64,000 nt of DNA from Pleionea litopenaei (GTDB taxonomy: Bacteria > Pseudomonadota > Gammaproteobacteria > Enterobacterales > Kangiellaceae). This document shows, piece after piece, positions 9,273 through 18,150 of the stretch. Below the pieces are notes generated by a model. It was not told the origin of the DNA, searched no databases, and was given only the letters and a program-made list of their open reading frames with translations. Both the position numbers and the translations under genes were made by a program. The number at the start of each line of letters is the position of its first letter. Positions within the stretch are counted from its first letter, which is position 1. The stretch is from positions 1,242,501 through 1,306,500 of the forward strand of contig NZ_CP133548.1 in NCBI RefSeq assembly GCF_031198435.1, given 5' to 3'.

Positions 9273-10034
9273 ATGAAAAACTTTTACCTGATTATTTTAA
9301 TAACTGGCAGCTTACTGATTACTTCTTGTGCCAGCACGTCACCAGATGATGTAAAGGTTCCGCTTGCGGATGACTACTTCACATTATATGAAAAGTCACA
9401 AACCGCTCTGCGATCGGGTAACTATCAAACCGCGATTAAACAGCTAGAACAACTCGACAGTCTCTACCCTTTCGGACCTAATTCTCACCAAGCGCAGTTA
9501 TCTCTGATTTATGCGTACTTCAAAGTTCGAGACACGGCCAGTGCGACCGCGGCAGCAGACAGATTTATCCGCCAAAACCCTAATCATCCAGATGTTGATT
9601 ACGCCTACTATATGAAAGGTCGCATTAACTTTTCTGCTGAGATAGGTTTTTTCAAAGAATTGCTGTCAGCAGACTTATCTGAGCGCGATGCAACGACCGC
9701 GAGAACGGCATTCAATGATTTTGCCGAGCTGGTTAGAAAGTTCCCTAAGAGTAAATACGCTGAAGAAGCCCGTCAGCGCATGATATTTTTACGTAACCGA
9801 CTTGCACGTTATGAACTGCATGTTGCTAAGTACTACATGGAAAGACAATCTTATATAGCTGCTGCCAACCGTGCTCGCTACGTTGTTGAACATTATCCGA
9901 AAACAGACGCTATTCCTGACGCATTGATTGTTATGGTTACTGCTTACGACATTTTACAATTACCTGAGTTATCAAATAAGGCGCGGAATATACTCAAGTT
10001 AAACTACCCTGAAAAAGCGAAACAAGTACTTTAG
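9273..10034 (+). CDS. bamD: BamD, outer-membrane protein assembly lipoprotein
   Basis: A 253-residue lipoprotein and essential partner of BamA in inserting beta-barrel proteins into the outer membrane. The start is the ATG at 9273, because it places a lipoprotein signal (MKNFYLIILITGSLLITSC) directly at the N-terminus with lipobox ITSC. The frame is open further upstream to a TTG at 9111, but that would bury the signal. TPR-like helical repeats follow (YEKSQTALRSGNYQTAIKQLEQL; SQLSLIYAYFK-like and DYAYYMKGRINF segments). It is divergent from rluD and followed by a strong terminator. Confidence 0.94.
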   Translation: MKNFYLIILITGSLLITSCASTSPDDVKVPLADDYFTLYEKSQTALRSGNYQTAIKQLEQLDSLYPFGPNSHQAQLSLIYAYFKVRDTASATAAADRFIRQNPNHPDVDYAYYMKGRINFSAEIGFFKELLSADLSERDATTARTAFNDFAELVRKFPKSKYAEEARQRMIFLRNRLARYELHVAKYYMERQSYIAAANRARYVVEHYPKTDAIPDALIVMVTAYDILQLPELSNKARNILKLNYPEKAKQVL

Positions 10035-10064
10035 TGATCAGGTAAGTACATAAGCGTTAAGCAC

Positions 10065-10092
10065 AAAAAAGCCCCGATTTCGGGGCTTTTTA
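10065..10092. terminator. bidirectional rho-independent terminator
   Basis: AAAAAGCCCCGA / TCGGGGCTTTTT is a nearly perfect palindrome with a very small loop. A's and T's flank it on both sides. It separates bamD from convergent glnB. Confidence 0.9.
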
Positions 10093-10134
10093 TTATCATT
10101 GTTTACGCTGCCAATCTTTCGGCGGCCTTGCAAA

Positions 10135-10533
<399 letters not shown>

Positions 10534-10544
10534 TCAAAGTAAAC

Positions 10545-11390
10545 TTACTCTTGAAACATGTCATAAATTGTCGGAATTGGTTGACGTTTATGTTGTGTAT
10601 TCAGGAAAACCTCAATTAACCGATCATGCGCTTCTTGCTCAATCACCTTGCCTTCTAAAAAGTCATCAATCTGGTCATACGTTAGCCCTAGTGCGTGCTC
10701 ATCGTGTTTACCAGGATCAAGACATTCAAGATCGGCCGTTGGTGGCTTAACAATTAAGACTTCAGGAGCGCCTAGTTGAGCGGCAACTTGACGAACTTGA
10801 CGTTTATTTAGCCCGAATAATGGAATTAAGTCACAGGCACCATCGCCCCACTTAGTGAAAAAGCCGGTCAAATTTTCAGCGGAATGATCGGTTCCTAACA
10901 CCATGCCACCTAAAATGCCTGCAATCTCGTACTGCGCAACCATTCGAGCTCGCGCTTTAACATTCCCTTTTGCATAATCAATTTTTGACTCATCTTTGGG
11001 ATGCATATGATTATTATCCAAAGCATTAACGACTTGCTCATTTAATGCATCTACACTCGGTTTAATGTTGACCACCAAGGTTTTCGTAGGCTCAATGAAC
11101 TCAACCGCCATCATTGCTTCATGCTCGTCTTGTTGAGTACCATAGGGTAATCGTACCGCAATAAACTGAAAATTTGCCTTGGGGAAATCGTTATTTAATT
11201 CATTAACTGCTCGCTGTGCCAGTTTGCCGAGCGTTGCAGAGTCTATTCCACCGCTAATCCCCAACACTAAGGTCTTACAGCCTGCATTCACTAATTGTTG
11301 TTTGATAAACTGAGTTCGCCGTTCAATTTCATACTTAACGTCGATTTTTGGTAATACTTTTAACTCTTCAACAATCTGCTTTTGATTCAT
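10545..11390 (-). CDS. nadE: NH3-dependent NAD+ synthetase
   Basis: A 281-residue enzyme that amidates deamido-NAD+ with ammonia and ATP, the last step of NAD synthesis. The N-type ATP pyrophosphatase P-loop is [15 protein letters not shown] (~44–58). Further family motifs are [34 protein letters not shown] and KPPTADLE. It is the short form, without the glutaminase domain. I start at the ATG at 11390 ([10 protein letters not shown]), which aligns with the E. coli protein; an in-frame TTG at 11429 adds an unrelated extension. Ammonia use fits its neighbour glnB. Confidence 0.94.
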   Translation of the reverse strand: MNQKQIVEELKVLPKIDVKYEIERRTQFIKQQLVNAGCKTLVLGISGGIDSATLGKLAQRAVNELNNDFPKANFQFIAVRLPYGTQQDEHEAMMAVEFIEPTKTLVVNIKPSVDALNEQVVNALDNNHMHPKDESKIDYAKGNVKARARMVAQYEIAGILGGMVLGTDHSAENLTGFFTKWGDGACDLIPLFGLNKRQVRQVAAQLGAPEVLIVKPPTADLECLDPGKHDEHALGLTYDQIDDFLEGKVIEQEAHDRLIEVFLNTQHKRQPIPTIYDMFQE

Positions 11391-11663
11391 GGCTCTCACT
11401 CTTTGATGGCCGTTAAACGATAAGCTCAAAAATACACTCTAGAACGTAAAAAACGTCTTCAACAACTACGACCGACTGGTCTTTATTGCTTAGGATCTGC
11501 TCAAGCATCGTTCTATCAATATTTGCTGTATTATACTCATTTTAAAGCAGTTTCATAGCGGCTAGCAAAGTTGTCACTGCACCAAAAAGGTACTTTCAAT
11601 TAGTGAGAATTCAAAGTATCTTGTTTTCATTAACATGAGTGAGCAACCAGTCAATCGACGATA

Positions 11664-13250
11664 ATGAGCAATCAACTAAAAACCGAACATTTAAACACGT
11701 CTAAGCGCGCTCTGCAGATTTATACGCTGTATCGAGTCATCGTTGCGATTTCGTTGATTCTTTTGTTCCAATTTCGCGCGACGAGTATCATTACAGAACA
11801 GTCCTTACCCGGGCTGTTCCACTGGTCATCGATTGCGTATTTACTGTCTGGCTTTTTATTCTACTTTTTGAATCAAACGCTCAACGACCGCTTTCGAATT
11901 TTAGTTGAGCTACAAGTCTTCGTAGATATTATTTTATTAACCCTCTTAATGCATGCAAGCGGTGGTCTAACGACCGGTCTTGGCATTTTAATGGCCGTTT
12001 CAGTCACTACCGCTTGTCTACTCGTTGAAAGAACCAGCTCTATAGTTTTTGCCGCTATTGCAACAGCCGCCGTACTCGGAGAGGCGATTTATCTTAACTT
12101 GGCCGGCATCTCTAACTTTGACTCAGTCACTCAGGCAGGCCTACTCGGCGCTACATTCTTTGCAACTTCTTTATTCGCTCTGCTCACGGCGCGAAGACTT
12201 CGACAAAGCGAATTAGAAGCTGAAACCACCAGCATCGACCTCGCCAATATGGAAGCCATGAACGAAAAAATTATTCAGTTCATGAAAACGGGCGTGATCG
12301 TGATTAACCAGCAATTGCGTATTCAATTTATTAACACCGCTGCTTGGCAGTTACTTGATATGCCAGAGCACGTTCAAGGACAATATTTAAAACTGGTTAG
12401 TCCTGAGCTCGACAGAATCGTTAAACATTGGAAGCAATCAGGGCATGCTTTTTCGAGTTTCCGACACTCCCCTACCGGCAGTAAAATAGCCATCAAACTA
12501 ACCGACATTGACGGCGACAAAAATCAAGTGATTATTTTTGCAGAAGACACGACGCCGATGCGTCAGCAAGCGCAAAATTTAAAGTTAGCATCGTTGGGAC
12601 GTCTAACCGCAAGTATTGCACACGAGATTAGAAATCCCCTTGGTGCCATGAGCCATGCAGCACAACTACTTATTGAGTCTCCCGAATTAACGACGCCCGA
12701 TCGAAAGTTAGTGGATATGATTCAAAGCAACTCCATCAGAATCAACGCCATTATTGAAAATATCATGCAACTATCGCAGAGAAAAATCTCTGACGCTCAA
12801 ACATTTAAGCTCAAACCATTTATCGATAGCCTAGTTCAGGAGTTAAACCGTAACTCAAAAGAAACGCTAGAAATTTTTACGGATGTGAATCCTACTGACT
12901 TAGAAGTTAACTTTGATGTATCTCAGCTTAGACAAGTTGTCACCAATTTATCTGAAAACGGACTGAGATATTCGAAAGAACATACTGGAAAAGCGCAATT
13001 GAGCTTGGTTGCTGGAGTTAATTTTAAAAGCCAACGAGTTTTCTTAGATGTCATTGACCGCGGTGAAGGAATTACCAATGAAGTCGCACAAAACATTTTC
13101 GAGCCTTTCTTCACAACCAGCAGTAAAGGCACTGGATTAGGGCTATACGTTTCGAAAGAGTTATGCGAAGCGAATCAATCACAACTAGACTATATTCCAG
13201 TACCTTCTGGAGGAAGTTGCTTTCGAATAACCTTTGCAAGAGTTGAGTAA
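11664..13250 (+). CDS. pilS: PilS sensor histidine kinase for type IV pili
   Basis: A 528-residue membrane sensor kinase. It has six hydrophobic segments in residues ~17–175 (three hairpins, as in Pseudomonas PilS), a PAS-like region (~200–295), a HisKA domain with the phosphorylated His320 in ASIAHEIRNPLGAMSHAAQLL-like context, and a HATPase domain with the N box (NLSENGLRYS) and G boxes (DRGEGI, GTGLGLYVSKEL). In Pseudomonas, PilS senses pilin in the membrane and phosphorylates PilR. The pilR ATG starts 1 base after this stop. No pilA lies in the window. Confidence 0.92.
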   Translation: MSNQLKTEHLNTSKRALQIYTLYRVIVAISLILLFQFRATSIITEQSLPGLFHWSSIAYLLSGFLFYFLNQTLNDRFRILVELQVFVDIILLTLLMHASGGLTTGLGILMAVSVTTACLLVERTSSIVFAAIATAAVLGEAIYLNLAGISNFDSVTQAGLLGATFFATSLFALLTARRLRQSELEAETTSIDLANMEAMNEKIIQFMKTGVIVINQQLRIQFINTAAWQLLDMPEHVQGQYLKLVSPELDRIVKHWKQSGHAFSSFRHSPTGSKIAIKLTDIDGDKNQVIIFAEDTTPMRQQAQNLKLASLGRLTASIAHEIRNPLGAMSHAAQLLIESPELTTPDRKLVDMIQSNSIRINAIIENIMQLSQRKISDAQTFKLKPFIDSLVQELNRNSKETLEIFTDVNPTDLEVNFDVSQLRQVVTNLSENGLRYSKEHTGKAQLSLVAGVNFKSQRVFLDVIDRGEGITNEVAQNIFEPFFTTSSKGTGLGLYVSKELCEANQSQLDYIPVPSGGSCFRITFARVE

Positions 13251-13251
13251 A

Positions 13252-14607
13252 ATGAATAACAACAAAGTCTTAATTATTGACGATGAACCCGATTTATTAA
13301 AACTTCTCAGCATCACTCTCAACCGGATGGGTATCGAGTGTGATACAGCACATAATGTTGCCTCAGCAAAAACAAAAATCGACCAAAATGATTATCGCCT
13401 CTGCCTAACTGATATGCGGCTTCCCGATGGCAATGGCTTAACACTGGTGGATTACTTTATTGAACGACAGCCAGACTCTCCGATTGCCGTTATTACAGCT
13501 CACGGAAATATGGAAACTGCAATTGAAGCCATGAAGCGTGGCGCGTTCGACTTTATTTCGAAACCGGTCGACTTGGCAAATCTTAGGGCGGTCATTAACA
13601 GTGCTTTAAATGTCTCAACGGTTCAAAGCCATTCCGACTCGAAGGCTAACCCAGGTTTATCACGATTAATTGGACAAACTCCCGAAGTTGAATCTCTCAA
13701 ACAAATTATCCTTAAAGTTGCCAAGAGCCAAGCGCCTGTTTATATCAAAGGCGAGTCTGGTACCGGTAAAGAGTTAGTCGCGAATTTAATTCATGAAAAT
13801 AGCCCAAGAAAGAGTCAACCATTCATTGCGATAAACTGTGGAGCCATACCCAATGAATTAATGGAAAGCGAGTTCTTTGGTCACAAGAAAGGAAGCTTCA
13901 CAGGTGCTTCCAGTGACAAAGAAGGCTTATTCAAAGCGGCCGATGGTGGTACTTTGTTCTTAGATGAAATCGCTGACTTGCCTATGCCAATGCAGGTTAA
14001 ATTATTGCGCGCGATTCAAGAAAGAAGCGTTCGACCAGTCGGCTCTGAAGTAGAGATACCCGTCGATGTTCGTTTGCTGTCGGCCTCTCACAAAAATCTA
14101 GCAAAGCTAGTTTCTGAGAACTTATTTCGCCAAGACTTGTTTTATCGAATCAATGTTATCGAGGTGCAGGTTCCAGCATTAAGAGATCGCTCTAAAGATA
14201 TTCCTGAGTTGGTGTCACATTTCATTAAGCAGCTTTCAAATAGAAATGATATAGAGCCACCGAAAATAGATCCTAAAGTACTAGAGACTTTAGAAAGCTA
14301 CAGCTTCCCGGGAAATATCAGAGAACTAGAAAACATCATTGAGCGAGCGATTACCTTATCGAGCGGTGAAATGATCACCGTTGACGATATCTTTCTACAC
14401 TCAGCGGCAAAAGCGCAAAGTCACGATACAGTGCAAAGCCAAAGAAAAAGTCAATCATTAGATGAGTATTTAGAAACCATAGAACGCCAAGAACTACTGA
14501 GTGCTCTTGAACAAACAAAGGGGAACAAAACCGCTGCCGCAGAGTTGTTGGGAATAAGCTTCAGAGCGATGCGTTATAAGTGCAAGAAACACCTTATCGA
14601 TGATTGA
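13252..14607 (+). CDS. pilR: PilR, sigma-54-dependent response regulator for pilin transcription
   Basis: A 451-residue NtrC-family activator. It has a receiver domain (~1–120, phosphorylated Asp54 in LTDMRLPDG), an AAA+ domain (~138–365) with Walker A GESGTGKE (~168) and the sigma-54 contact loop GSFTGA (~214) in place of the more usual GAFTGA, and a Fis-type helix-turn-helix at the end (NKTAAAELLGISFRAMRYKCKK). The ATG at 13252 is used; an in-frame TTG at 13234 would overlap pilS. Together with PilS it should activate pilA from a -24/-12 promoter elsewhere. Immediately downstream the integron cassette array begins. Confidence 0.93.
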   Translation: MNNNKVLIIDDEPDLLKLLSITLNRMGIECDTAHNVASAKTKIDQNDYRLCLTDMRLPDGNGLTLVDYFIERQPDSPIAVITAHGNMETAIEAMKRGAFDFISKPVDLANLRAVINSALNVSTVQSHSDSKANPGLSRLIGQTPEVESLKQIILKVAKSQAPVYIKGESGTGKELVANLIHENSPRKSQPFIAINCGAIPNELMESEFFGHKKGSFTGASSDKEGLFKAADGGTLFLDEIADLPMPMQVKLLRAIQERSVRPVGSEVEIPVDVRLLSASHKNLAKLVSENLFRQDLFYRINVIEVQVPALRDRSKDIPELVSHFIKQLSNRNDIEPPKIDPKVLETLESYSFPGNIRELENIIERAITLSSGEMITVDDIFLHSAAKAQSHDTVQSQRKSQSLDEYLETIERQELLSALEQTKGNKTAAAELLGISFRAMRYKCKKHLIDD

Positions 14608-14737
14608 GCAAATCTTTTTAAATTGACTCGAATACGATACAAAGAACGCTCGCCTAATAGACGCGAGCTGTAGCGCTAACCCTCTTATTCTTTCCAAAAC
14701 AATAAGTAATTGAACCTTACGCATTCGCTGCTCCCTC

Positions 14738-14789
14738 GCTTAACACCTAGGCTAGGGGCCGGCGCTCTACTTCGTCCAACGCCTTAAGC
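14738..14789 (-). other. attC-like site, last of the array
   Basis: Minus strand: GCTTAAGGCGTTGG… to …GGTGTTAAGCG. The outer arms GCTTAA / TTAAGC pair, with an inner GGCG / GCGCC pairing. The next bases, GAGGGAGCAGCGAATG, would be the start of a further, truncated cassette that runs into the pilR end. Short for an attC, so less certain than the others. Confidence 0.4.
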
Positions 14790-14803
14790 TTTTTTTGGTG
14801 ACA

Positions 14804-15097
14804 CTACTCGTACTCCGATGTTTTATAACCCAAGTCCTGAATTTCCTCTCCAGAACTATTCTCAAATTTCGAGAAATGAATTTTTCCACATTTGGGACAA
14901 TTACTATTAGGCTCATCAAGTGCGCCGTAAATCGCATATTCCAAGTTGCTCGGATCCGGAAAGGTTGTTCCTACCTCATCACAAATAAGAACGATATATC
15001 CACAACTGGGGCACGATGCAAAGCATAGAGCTCCTTGCTCACTGCAGCACTCGCATCTTGGTGTAATCAAGCTAAACGATGCTGATTTTATTCCCAC
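14804..15097 (-). CDS. cassette gene: small zinc-ribbon-like protein
   Basis: A 97-residue unrecognised protein. It starts at a GTG with GAGGTGA 4–5 bases upstream. Cysteine pairs suggest a zinc site: CECC near residue 15, CPSCG (~30) and CPKCG (~72), the last two being typical zinc knuckles. It has no signal peptide. It is the last intact gene of the cassette array, followed by an attC-like palindrome. Small Cys-rich proteins of unknown role are common integron cassette contents; no specific function can be given. Confidence 0.65.
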   Translation of the reverse strand: MGIKSASFSLITPRCECCSEQGALCFASCPSCGYIVLICDEVGTTFPDPSNLEYAIYGALDEPNSNCPKCGKIHFSKFENSSGEEIQDLGYKTSEYE

Positions 15098-15145
15098 AGT
15101 TCACCTCACGCTTTTGCCACAGGCTGACTCTGCGAAGCAGTGATA

Positions 15146-15189
15146 GTCCAACGCAATTTATTATGCGGTTGTGCGCTAACTTGTTAGAT
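15146..15189 (-). other. attC-like site
   Basis: Minus strand: CTAACAAGTTAGCGC… ending GCGTTGGAC, with an inner stem CAACCGCA / TGCGTTGG. It overlaps the TAA stop of the gene at 15184–15762, as attC sites often do (TAACAA start). At 44 bp it is short, and the 3' core GTTGGAC is a normal GTTRRRY. Confidence 0.45.
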
Positions 15190-15762
15190 TGCTTCAGATA
15201 CATTGCTAGGTTTCATTTCTTGGATTTTACTAAGAGCCCACTCGACTTTTTCTGGTGAAGTTGGATGATCCTTGGGGTTACCGTCCCATTTTGGAAATAT
15301 TGCAAACTTTTTATTGTTGATATTGGCAATAAAATAGTTAACCAAAGCGCTCTGGTTGACAATCTCATAGTCGAAGTTATCAAATTTGCATCGATACTCT
15401 CCATTTAAACTACCCAAAACTAGATCGTCGCCTTCTCTGTAGAGCCCGCCAATATTTTCCGCCACAAAGCGAAACTTACCGGCTGTTTCAGGGCTTTCTA
15501 TATCGCAATATATGACAGGAGAGTCAACTTTTTTGCTGCCAGAGAAAGTTATTAGCTTATGCCCCAAAGTGATATTCAGGTCACCAAACTTCCAGAACAT
15601 AATGATGCCAATAACGCCTACTAAAATAGCTACTTTCCAATTGAAGAATGCTAATACTAATGCAATCGGAATAAGAATCATGCCTATCATTTGAAGCAGT
15701 GCAATCAACATCATTTGTGTTCTGAAATCTTTTTTATAGTATTGGTTGTGCTCTATGCTCAT
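15184..15762 (-). CDS. cassette gene: membrane protein of unknown function
   Basis: A 192-residue protein with two adjacent hydrophobic helices (~16–40 and ~42–60), then a soluble beta-rich domain of about 120 residues. The start is an ATG with AAGGAG 6 bases upstream. The topology resembles bacterial PH-domain-like or DUF-type membrane proteins (paired helices then a beta domain), but I cannot assign a family. The cassette begins with GTTAGGCG and ends at CTAACAAG, a partial match of cassette ends. It probably entered as a mobile cassette. Confidence 0.7.
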   Translation of the reverse strand: MSIEHNQYYKKDFRTQMMLIALLQMIGMILIPIALVLAFFNWKVAILVGVIGIIMFWKFGDLNITLGHKLITFSGSKKVDSPVIYCDIESPETAGKFRFVAENIGGLYREGDDLVLGSLNGEYRCKFDNFDYEIVNQSALVNYFIANINNKKFAIFPKWDGNPKDHPTSPEKVEWALSKIQEMKPSNVSEAI

Positions 15763-15786
15763 TTATTTCTCCTTGCTTTATTATTT

Positions 15787-15849
15787 CGCCTAACGTTTCG
15801 CTAAGAAGCGCTGTTGTTATCGACGTCCATTTTTGGCGCCTTGTTATAT
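15787..15849 (-). other. attC site
   Basis: Minus strand: ATATAACAAGGCGCC… with GGACGTCG, ending CGTTAGGCG. At 63 bp, with a TAACAAG 5' end and a perfect GTTAGGC 3' core, it is a normal attC. It overlaps the last 16 codons of the gene at 15801–16130, whose frame reads A-TAT-AAC through the place where a TAA stop is usual. Confidence 0.65.
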
Positions 15850-16130
15850 ATTTCTTTAGCGATGTTAGTAATCTCCACAACATCGCCTTCTTTAAAATGC
15901 ACTGAGTCTAATTCATTTTCTAGTGTAAAACTCCGGCAGTTGAACATTTGTTTGTCATCTTTATCAGTCTTTCTCGGAATGCCTATTTCTTTAACTGCTA
16001 TTCCGTTTAGCAGGTCGCCAGGTTTAAATTCAAACGTTTCACCTTCTGGATGTTCGGCAATCACAACGCTTCGCAGTCCTGTTTGTAATACGCAACGAAC
16101 CTTAAATTTTATAGAAGACGCTCCAGTCAA
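15801..16130 (-). CDS. cassette gene: small unrecognised protein running into attC
   Basis: A 109-residue soluble protein of unknown family. The best start is a TTG at 16130; no in-frame ATG with a ribosome site is seen. The sequence looks beta-rich (SIKFKVRCVL, RSVVIAEHPEGETFEFKPGDLLNGI, FKEGDVVEITNI), reminiscent of a small barrel, but this is impression only. The last ~16 residues (NKAPKMDVDNNSAS) are encoded by the attC itself, so the native stop may have been lost or the tail may be an add-on. Confidence 0.6.
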   Translation of the reverse strand: MTGASSIKFKVRCVLQTGLRSVVIAEHPEGETFEFKPGDLLNGIAVKEIGIPRKTDKDDKQMFNCRSFTLENELDSVHFKEGDVVEITNIAKEIYNKAPKMDVDNNSAS

Positions 16131-16154
16131 AACAAATTCCCTCTCATGAATAAT

Positions 16155-16214
16155 CCCTAATTCAAAAACTCAGGCTGCTGTTTAGCCTTATTTTTTGCAA
16201 TTTATTGTTATGGC
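16155..16214 (-). other. degenerate attC-like site
   Basis: Minus strand: GCCATAACAATAAATTGC… ending GAATTAGGG, with the inner stem AGGCT / AGCCT. The 5' end GCCATAAC is nearly complementary to GCTATGGGC at the start of the same cassette (16521–16529). The 3' core is ATTAGGG instead of GTTRRRY, so the site is probably decayed. Confidence 0.5.
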
Positions 16215-16513
16215 TGTTCTTCATCTGCAGCATTGAATTCCATAGTGTATTTGAGATCACGTTGCACTACCGCTACCCCATCTACATACTTTGGTTTGAA
16301 CTTCCATTTTAAAAGTGCAGCAATCGCAATTTTATCAAACACACCTTTCGGGTGAGACTCTATTATTTTTGGATTTACAGGTGCTCCTGTTTCATCTACA
16401 TCCATTATGAATTTAACATAGCCATTATCATGAGCATTGCTCGTTTCAATACTTCTTTCCGTTGAAGCGCAAGATGTTAAACATAGCAATACAATTAGTA
16501 AAAGATATTTCAT
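16208..16513 (-). CDS. cassette gene: lipoprotein with TonB C-terminal-like domain
   Basis: A 101-residue predicted lipoprotein. The ATG at 16513 gives a clean signal (MKYLLLIVLLCLTSC, lipobox LTSC); a GTG six codons upstream is less likely. The mature part, VKFIMDVDETGAPVNPKIIESHP and FDKIAIAALLKWKFKPKYVDGVAVVQRDLKYTMEF, is the beta–alpha–beta pattern of the TonB C-terminal (energy-transducing) domain, here detached from any TonB proline region. Such stand-alone TonB-C lipoproteins occur in many proteobacteria with unknown roles. It lies within the cassette array. Confidence 0.75.
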   Translation of the reverse strand: MKYLLLIVLLCLTSCASTERSIETSNAHDNGYVKFIMDVDETGAPVNPKIIESHPKGVFDKIAIAALLKWKFKPKYVDGVAVVQRDLKYTMEFNAADEEQP

Positions 16514-16521
16514 TTTTATAG

Positions 16522-16596
16522 CCCATAGCACTTGATTGAGCGGCAGAGAACGTACGTGCGAGTGAGCTACCGCGACACCAACCGCTGCTTATTTGC
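16522..16596 (-). other. attC-like site
   Basis: Minus strand: AAATAAGCAGCGGTTGG… ending CCGCTCAATCAAGTGCTATGGGC. Paired arms AGCGG / CCGCT and GCGG-AG / CT-CCGC fold the middle into an imperfect hairpin. The 3' core is GCT rather than GTT, so it is judged decayed. Confidence 0.45.
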
Positions 16597-17224
16597 TTGA
16601 ACTAACACCAAGAATTTTCTCTGAGGTCAAACATTCAATTCTGGTGTTATCCCAATCTAGTTTAAACGTGAATGATAATACTTCACTCTTCGGTTCTTTC
16701 CCCGTTCCAACTCTTCTTTTCCATAATGCTCTATGTTCTTGCATATTATCTAGATGAACTTCATCAGGCCAAGAATTTTCTCTGAAACTTCCATTTATAC
16801 TACATGTTGAAATTAGACGCTCTCTGTTAAATATGAATTCTTTCCAAACCTTAAGATCCTTACTTGCAAATAACTTGTCTCCCTTATGGCGATCACCTGC
16901 GATAAGTACATAAAGATTTTCAATTTTTAGTATTTGCTTGTTTGTATTAAATTGACAGCCAGAACATGAGGAGCTTCCAATTTTGTAATATTGACTCTCA
17001 CCGTCCGGCATTATTTCGTATTCTACATCGTAACCATAAGATTGATGATCCATCCATTCTTCACCATGAGATACTAGTGAGCCGCCGACTTCTTGGGGAA
17101 TAGTATGCTCGATAGAGCTACCGCTAAATATGAAAATAATAAAACCAACAAACGCCAGATACAAAAGAACCAGAATTACAATTGTACTTATAACGACTTT
17201 TAATAATGTACGTAACACTGGCAT
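16589..17224 (-). CDS. cassette gene: membrane-anchored protein of unknown function
   Basis: A 211-residue protein with one N-terminal transmembrane helix (~8–34) and an extracytoplasmic domain with a CSGCQ motif and several further cysteines. It has no recognised family. I use the ATG at 17224, 2 bases after the stop of the upstream gene; a TTG at 17230 overlapping that stop (TTGA) is an alternative. No attC separates it from the gene at 17227–17697, so both appear to travel as one two-gene cassette. Confidence 0.65.
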   Translation of the reverse strand: MPVLRTLLKVVISTIVILVLLYLAFVGFIIFIFSGSSIEHTIPQEVGGSLVSHGEEWMDHQSYGYDVEYEIMPDGESQYYKIGSSSCSGCQFNTNKQILKIENLYVLIAGDRHKGDKLFASKDLKVWKEFIFNRERLISTCSINGSFRENSWPDEVHLDNMQEHRALWKRRVGTGKEPKSEVLSFTFKLDWDNTRIECLTSEKILGVSSSK

Positions 17225-17226
17225 AT

Positions 17227-17697
17227 TCAATTATTCACATAACGCTTTAAGATGAGGTATGCGTGAAAATCTTTCTTACTTTCGTCGTTAAGTTTTAGTT
17301 TTTTTAACTTTTGCATCATACCTTCCACTTCCTCTGCACTAGGCCCAAACTCAATGTCGGAACCCTTCAGTTTATACCTCTCTAAAGGCCACGCAGAGCA
17401 CATGTTGACCGTCAGTTTATTCGAGTTGTCGATGAAAAGAATGTATCTAACAGCAGTACTCTTGTTTACATCACAAGAGTAACCTATACCAACAGAAACT
17501 CTCAGTTCGGATTGCAGAGGCTTTGGCCCTTTAAAGTGTTCTATTAACTCGAACTCAGCAATATTCTCGTCACGACTAAGCATATTGGCGACAAAAACAA
17601 CTTCGGAGGATTTATACAAATCGTCAATAGTCTCATCACATTGACAAGCGTTAGCCTCTATTATAATGAGTGAAAGTATAGCGAATATGTACTTCAT
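17227..17697 (-). CDS. cassette gene: secreted NTR/TIMP-like protein
   Basis: A 156-residue exported protein. After a signal peptide (~1–17, ending NA) the mature N-terminus is CQCDETIDDLYKSSEVVFVANML. A CxC at the very N-terminus followed by a 'vFvG'-type strand is the hallmark of the netrin/tissue-inhibitor-like (NTR) fold found in some bacterial secreted proteins. Two later cysteines could form disulfides. The C-terminal ~35 residues are helical and charged. It starts 5 bases after the attC-derived TTAAGT. Family assignment is tentative. Confidence 0.65.
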   Translation of the reverse strand: MKYIFAILSLIIIEANACQCDETIDDLYKSSEVVFVANMLSRDENIAEFELIEHFKGPKPLQSELRVSVGIGYSCDVNKSTAVRYILFIDNSNKLTVNMCSAWPLERYKLKGSDIEFGPSAEEVEGMMQKLKKLKLNDESKKDFHAYLILKRYVNN

Positions 17698-17702
17698 AAT
17701 TA

Positions 17703-17780
17703 ACTTAACCCTTACAACAGCCGACCAAAACCGAAACTAAGTCTACGTTTTTATGCCGACTGCTTATGATTGTTATAAGT
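17703..17780 (-). other. attC site
   Basis: Minus strand: ACTTATAACAATCATAAGC… ending GGGTTAAGT. Outer arms ACTTATAAC / GTTAAGT pair with one bulged base, and inner arms AGCAGTCGGC / GTCGGCTGTTG pair. At 78 bp, with a GTTRRRY 3' core, it is among the best attC sites here. Its 5' end is the exact complement of the first bases (GTTATAAGT) of the cassette it terminates. Confidence 0.8.
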
Positions 17781-17782
17781 GG

Positions 17783-18142
17783 TTACCACCATTTCAGCTG
17801 TAATTCCTTACGTTTTACAGGAATGTTTGGCCAAATAGTTAATGTGCTGTTATGAGTATAATACCTACCTACGAATTCCTCTGGCTTTAGTTTATCTTCA
17901 GCGATACCGACAAGTTTCTCATCGGAAACAAAATAGACTAGTATTTCGTCAGGCTCACCTTCGTACTGCTCAAAGATATTTTTTAATGTGGCATTTGCTT
18001 CATTTAAAGCCAAATGCGAAAGATCACTACAAACCACATACATTTCATCTGAAATTTCATATCCTTCAGCAACTTTGTCGCAAGTATTTGCCAATGTAAA
18101 GATAGGACAAATTGAAAGAAATAAAGCTAATACTCGACTCAT
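17783..18142 (-). CDS. cassette gene: small secreted protein of unknown function
   Basis: A 119-residue protein with a signal peptide (~1–18, FLSICPIFTLA|NTC) and two cysteines in the mature part (CDKVAEGY…VVCSDLSH). No family is recognised. The ribosome site AGGAGAG sits just inside the cassette start TTATAAGT. The predicted mature protein has a helical first half and a beta-rich, Trp-ended second half. It is bounded by two good attC sites, which makes it the clearest single-gene cassette in the array. Confidence 0.7.
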   Translation of the reverse strand: MSRVLALFLSICPIFTLANTCDKVAEGYEISDEMYVVCSDLSHLALNEANATLKNIFEQYEGEPDEILVYFVSDEKLVGIAEDKLKPEEFVGRYYTHNSTLTIWPNIPVKRKELQLKWW

Positions 18143-18150
18143 ACTCTCCT

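Noticed and set aside
14494-14724. 76-codon minus-strand frame at the pilR end as a full gene
   Set aside because: It has a fair ribosome site but most of it lies antisense in pilR. More likely a truncated cassette start running into host DNA.
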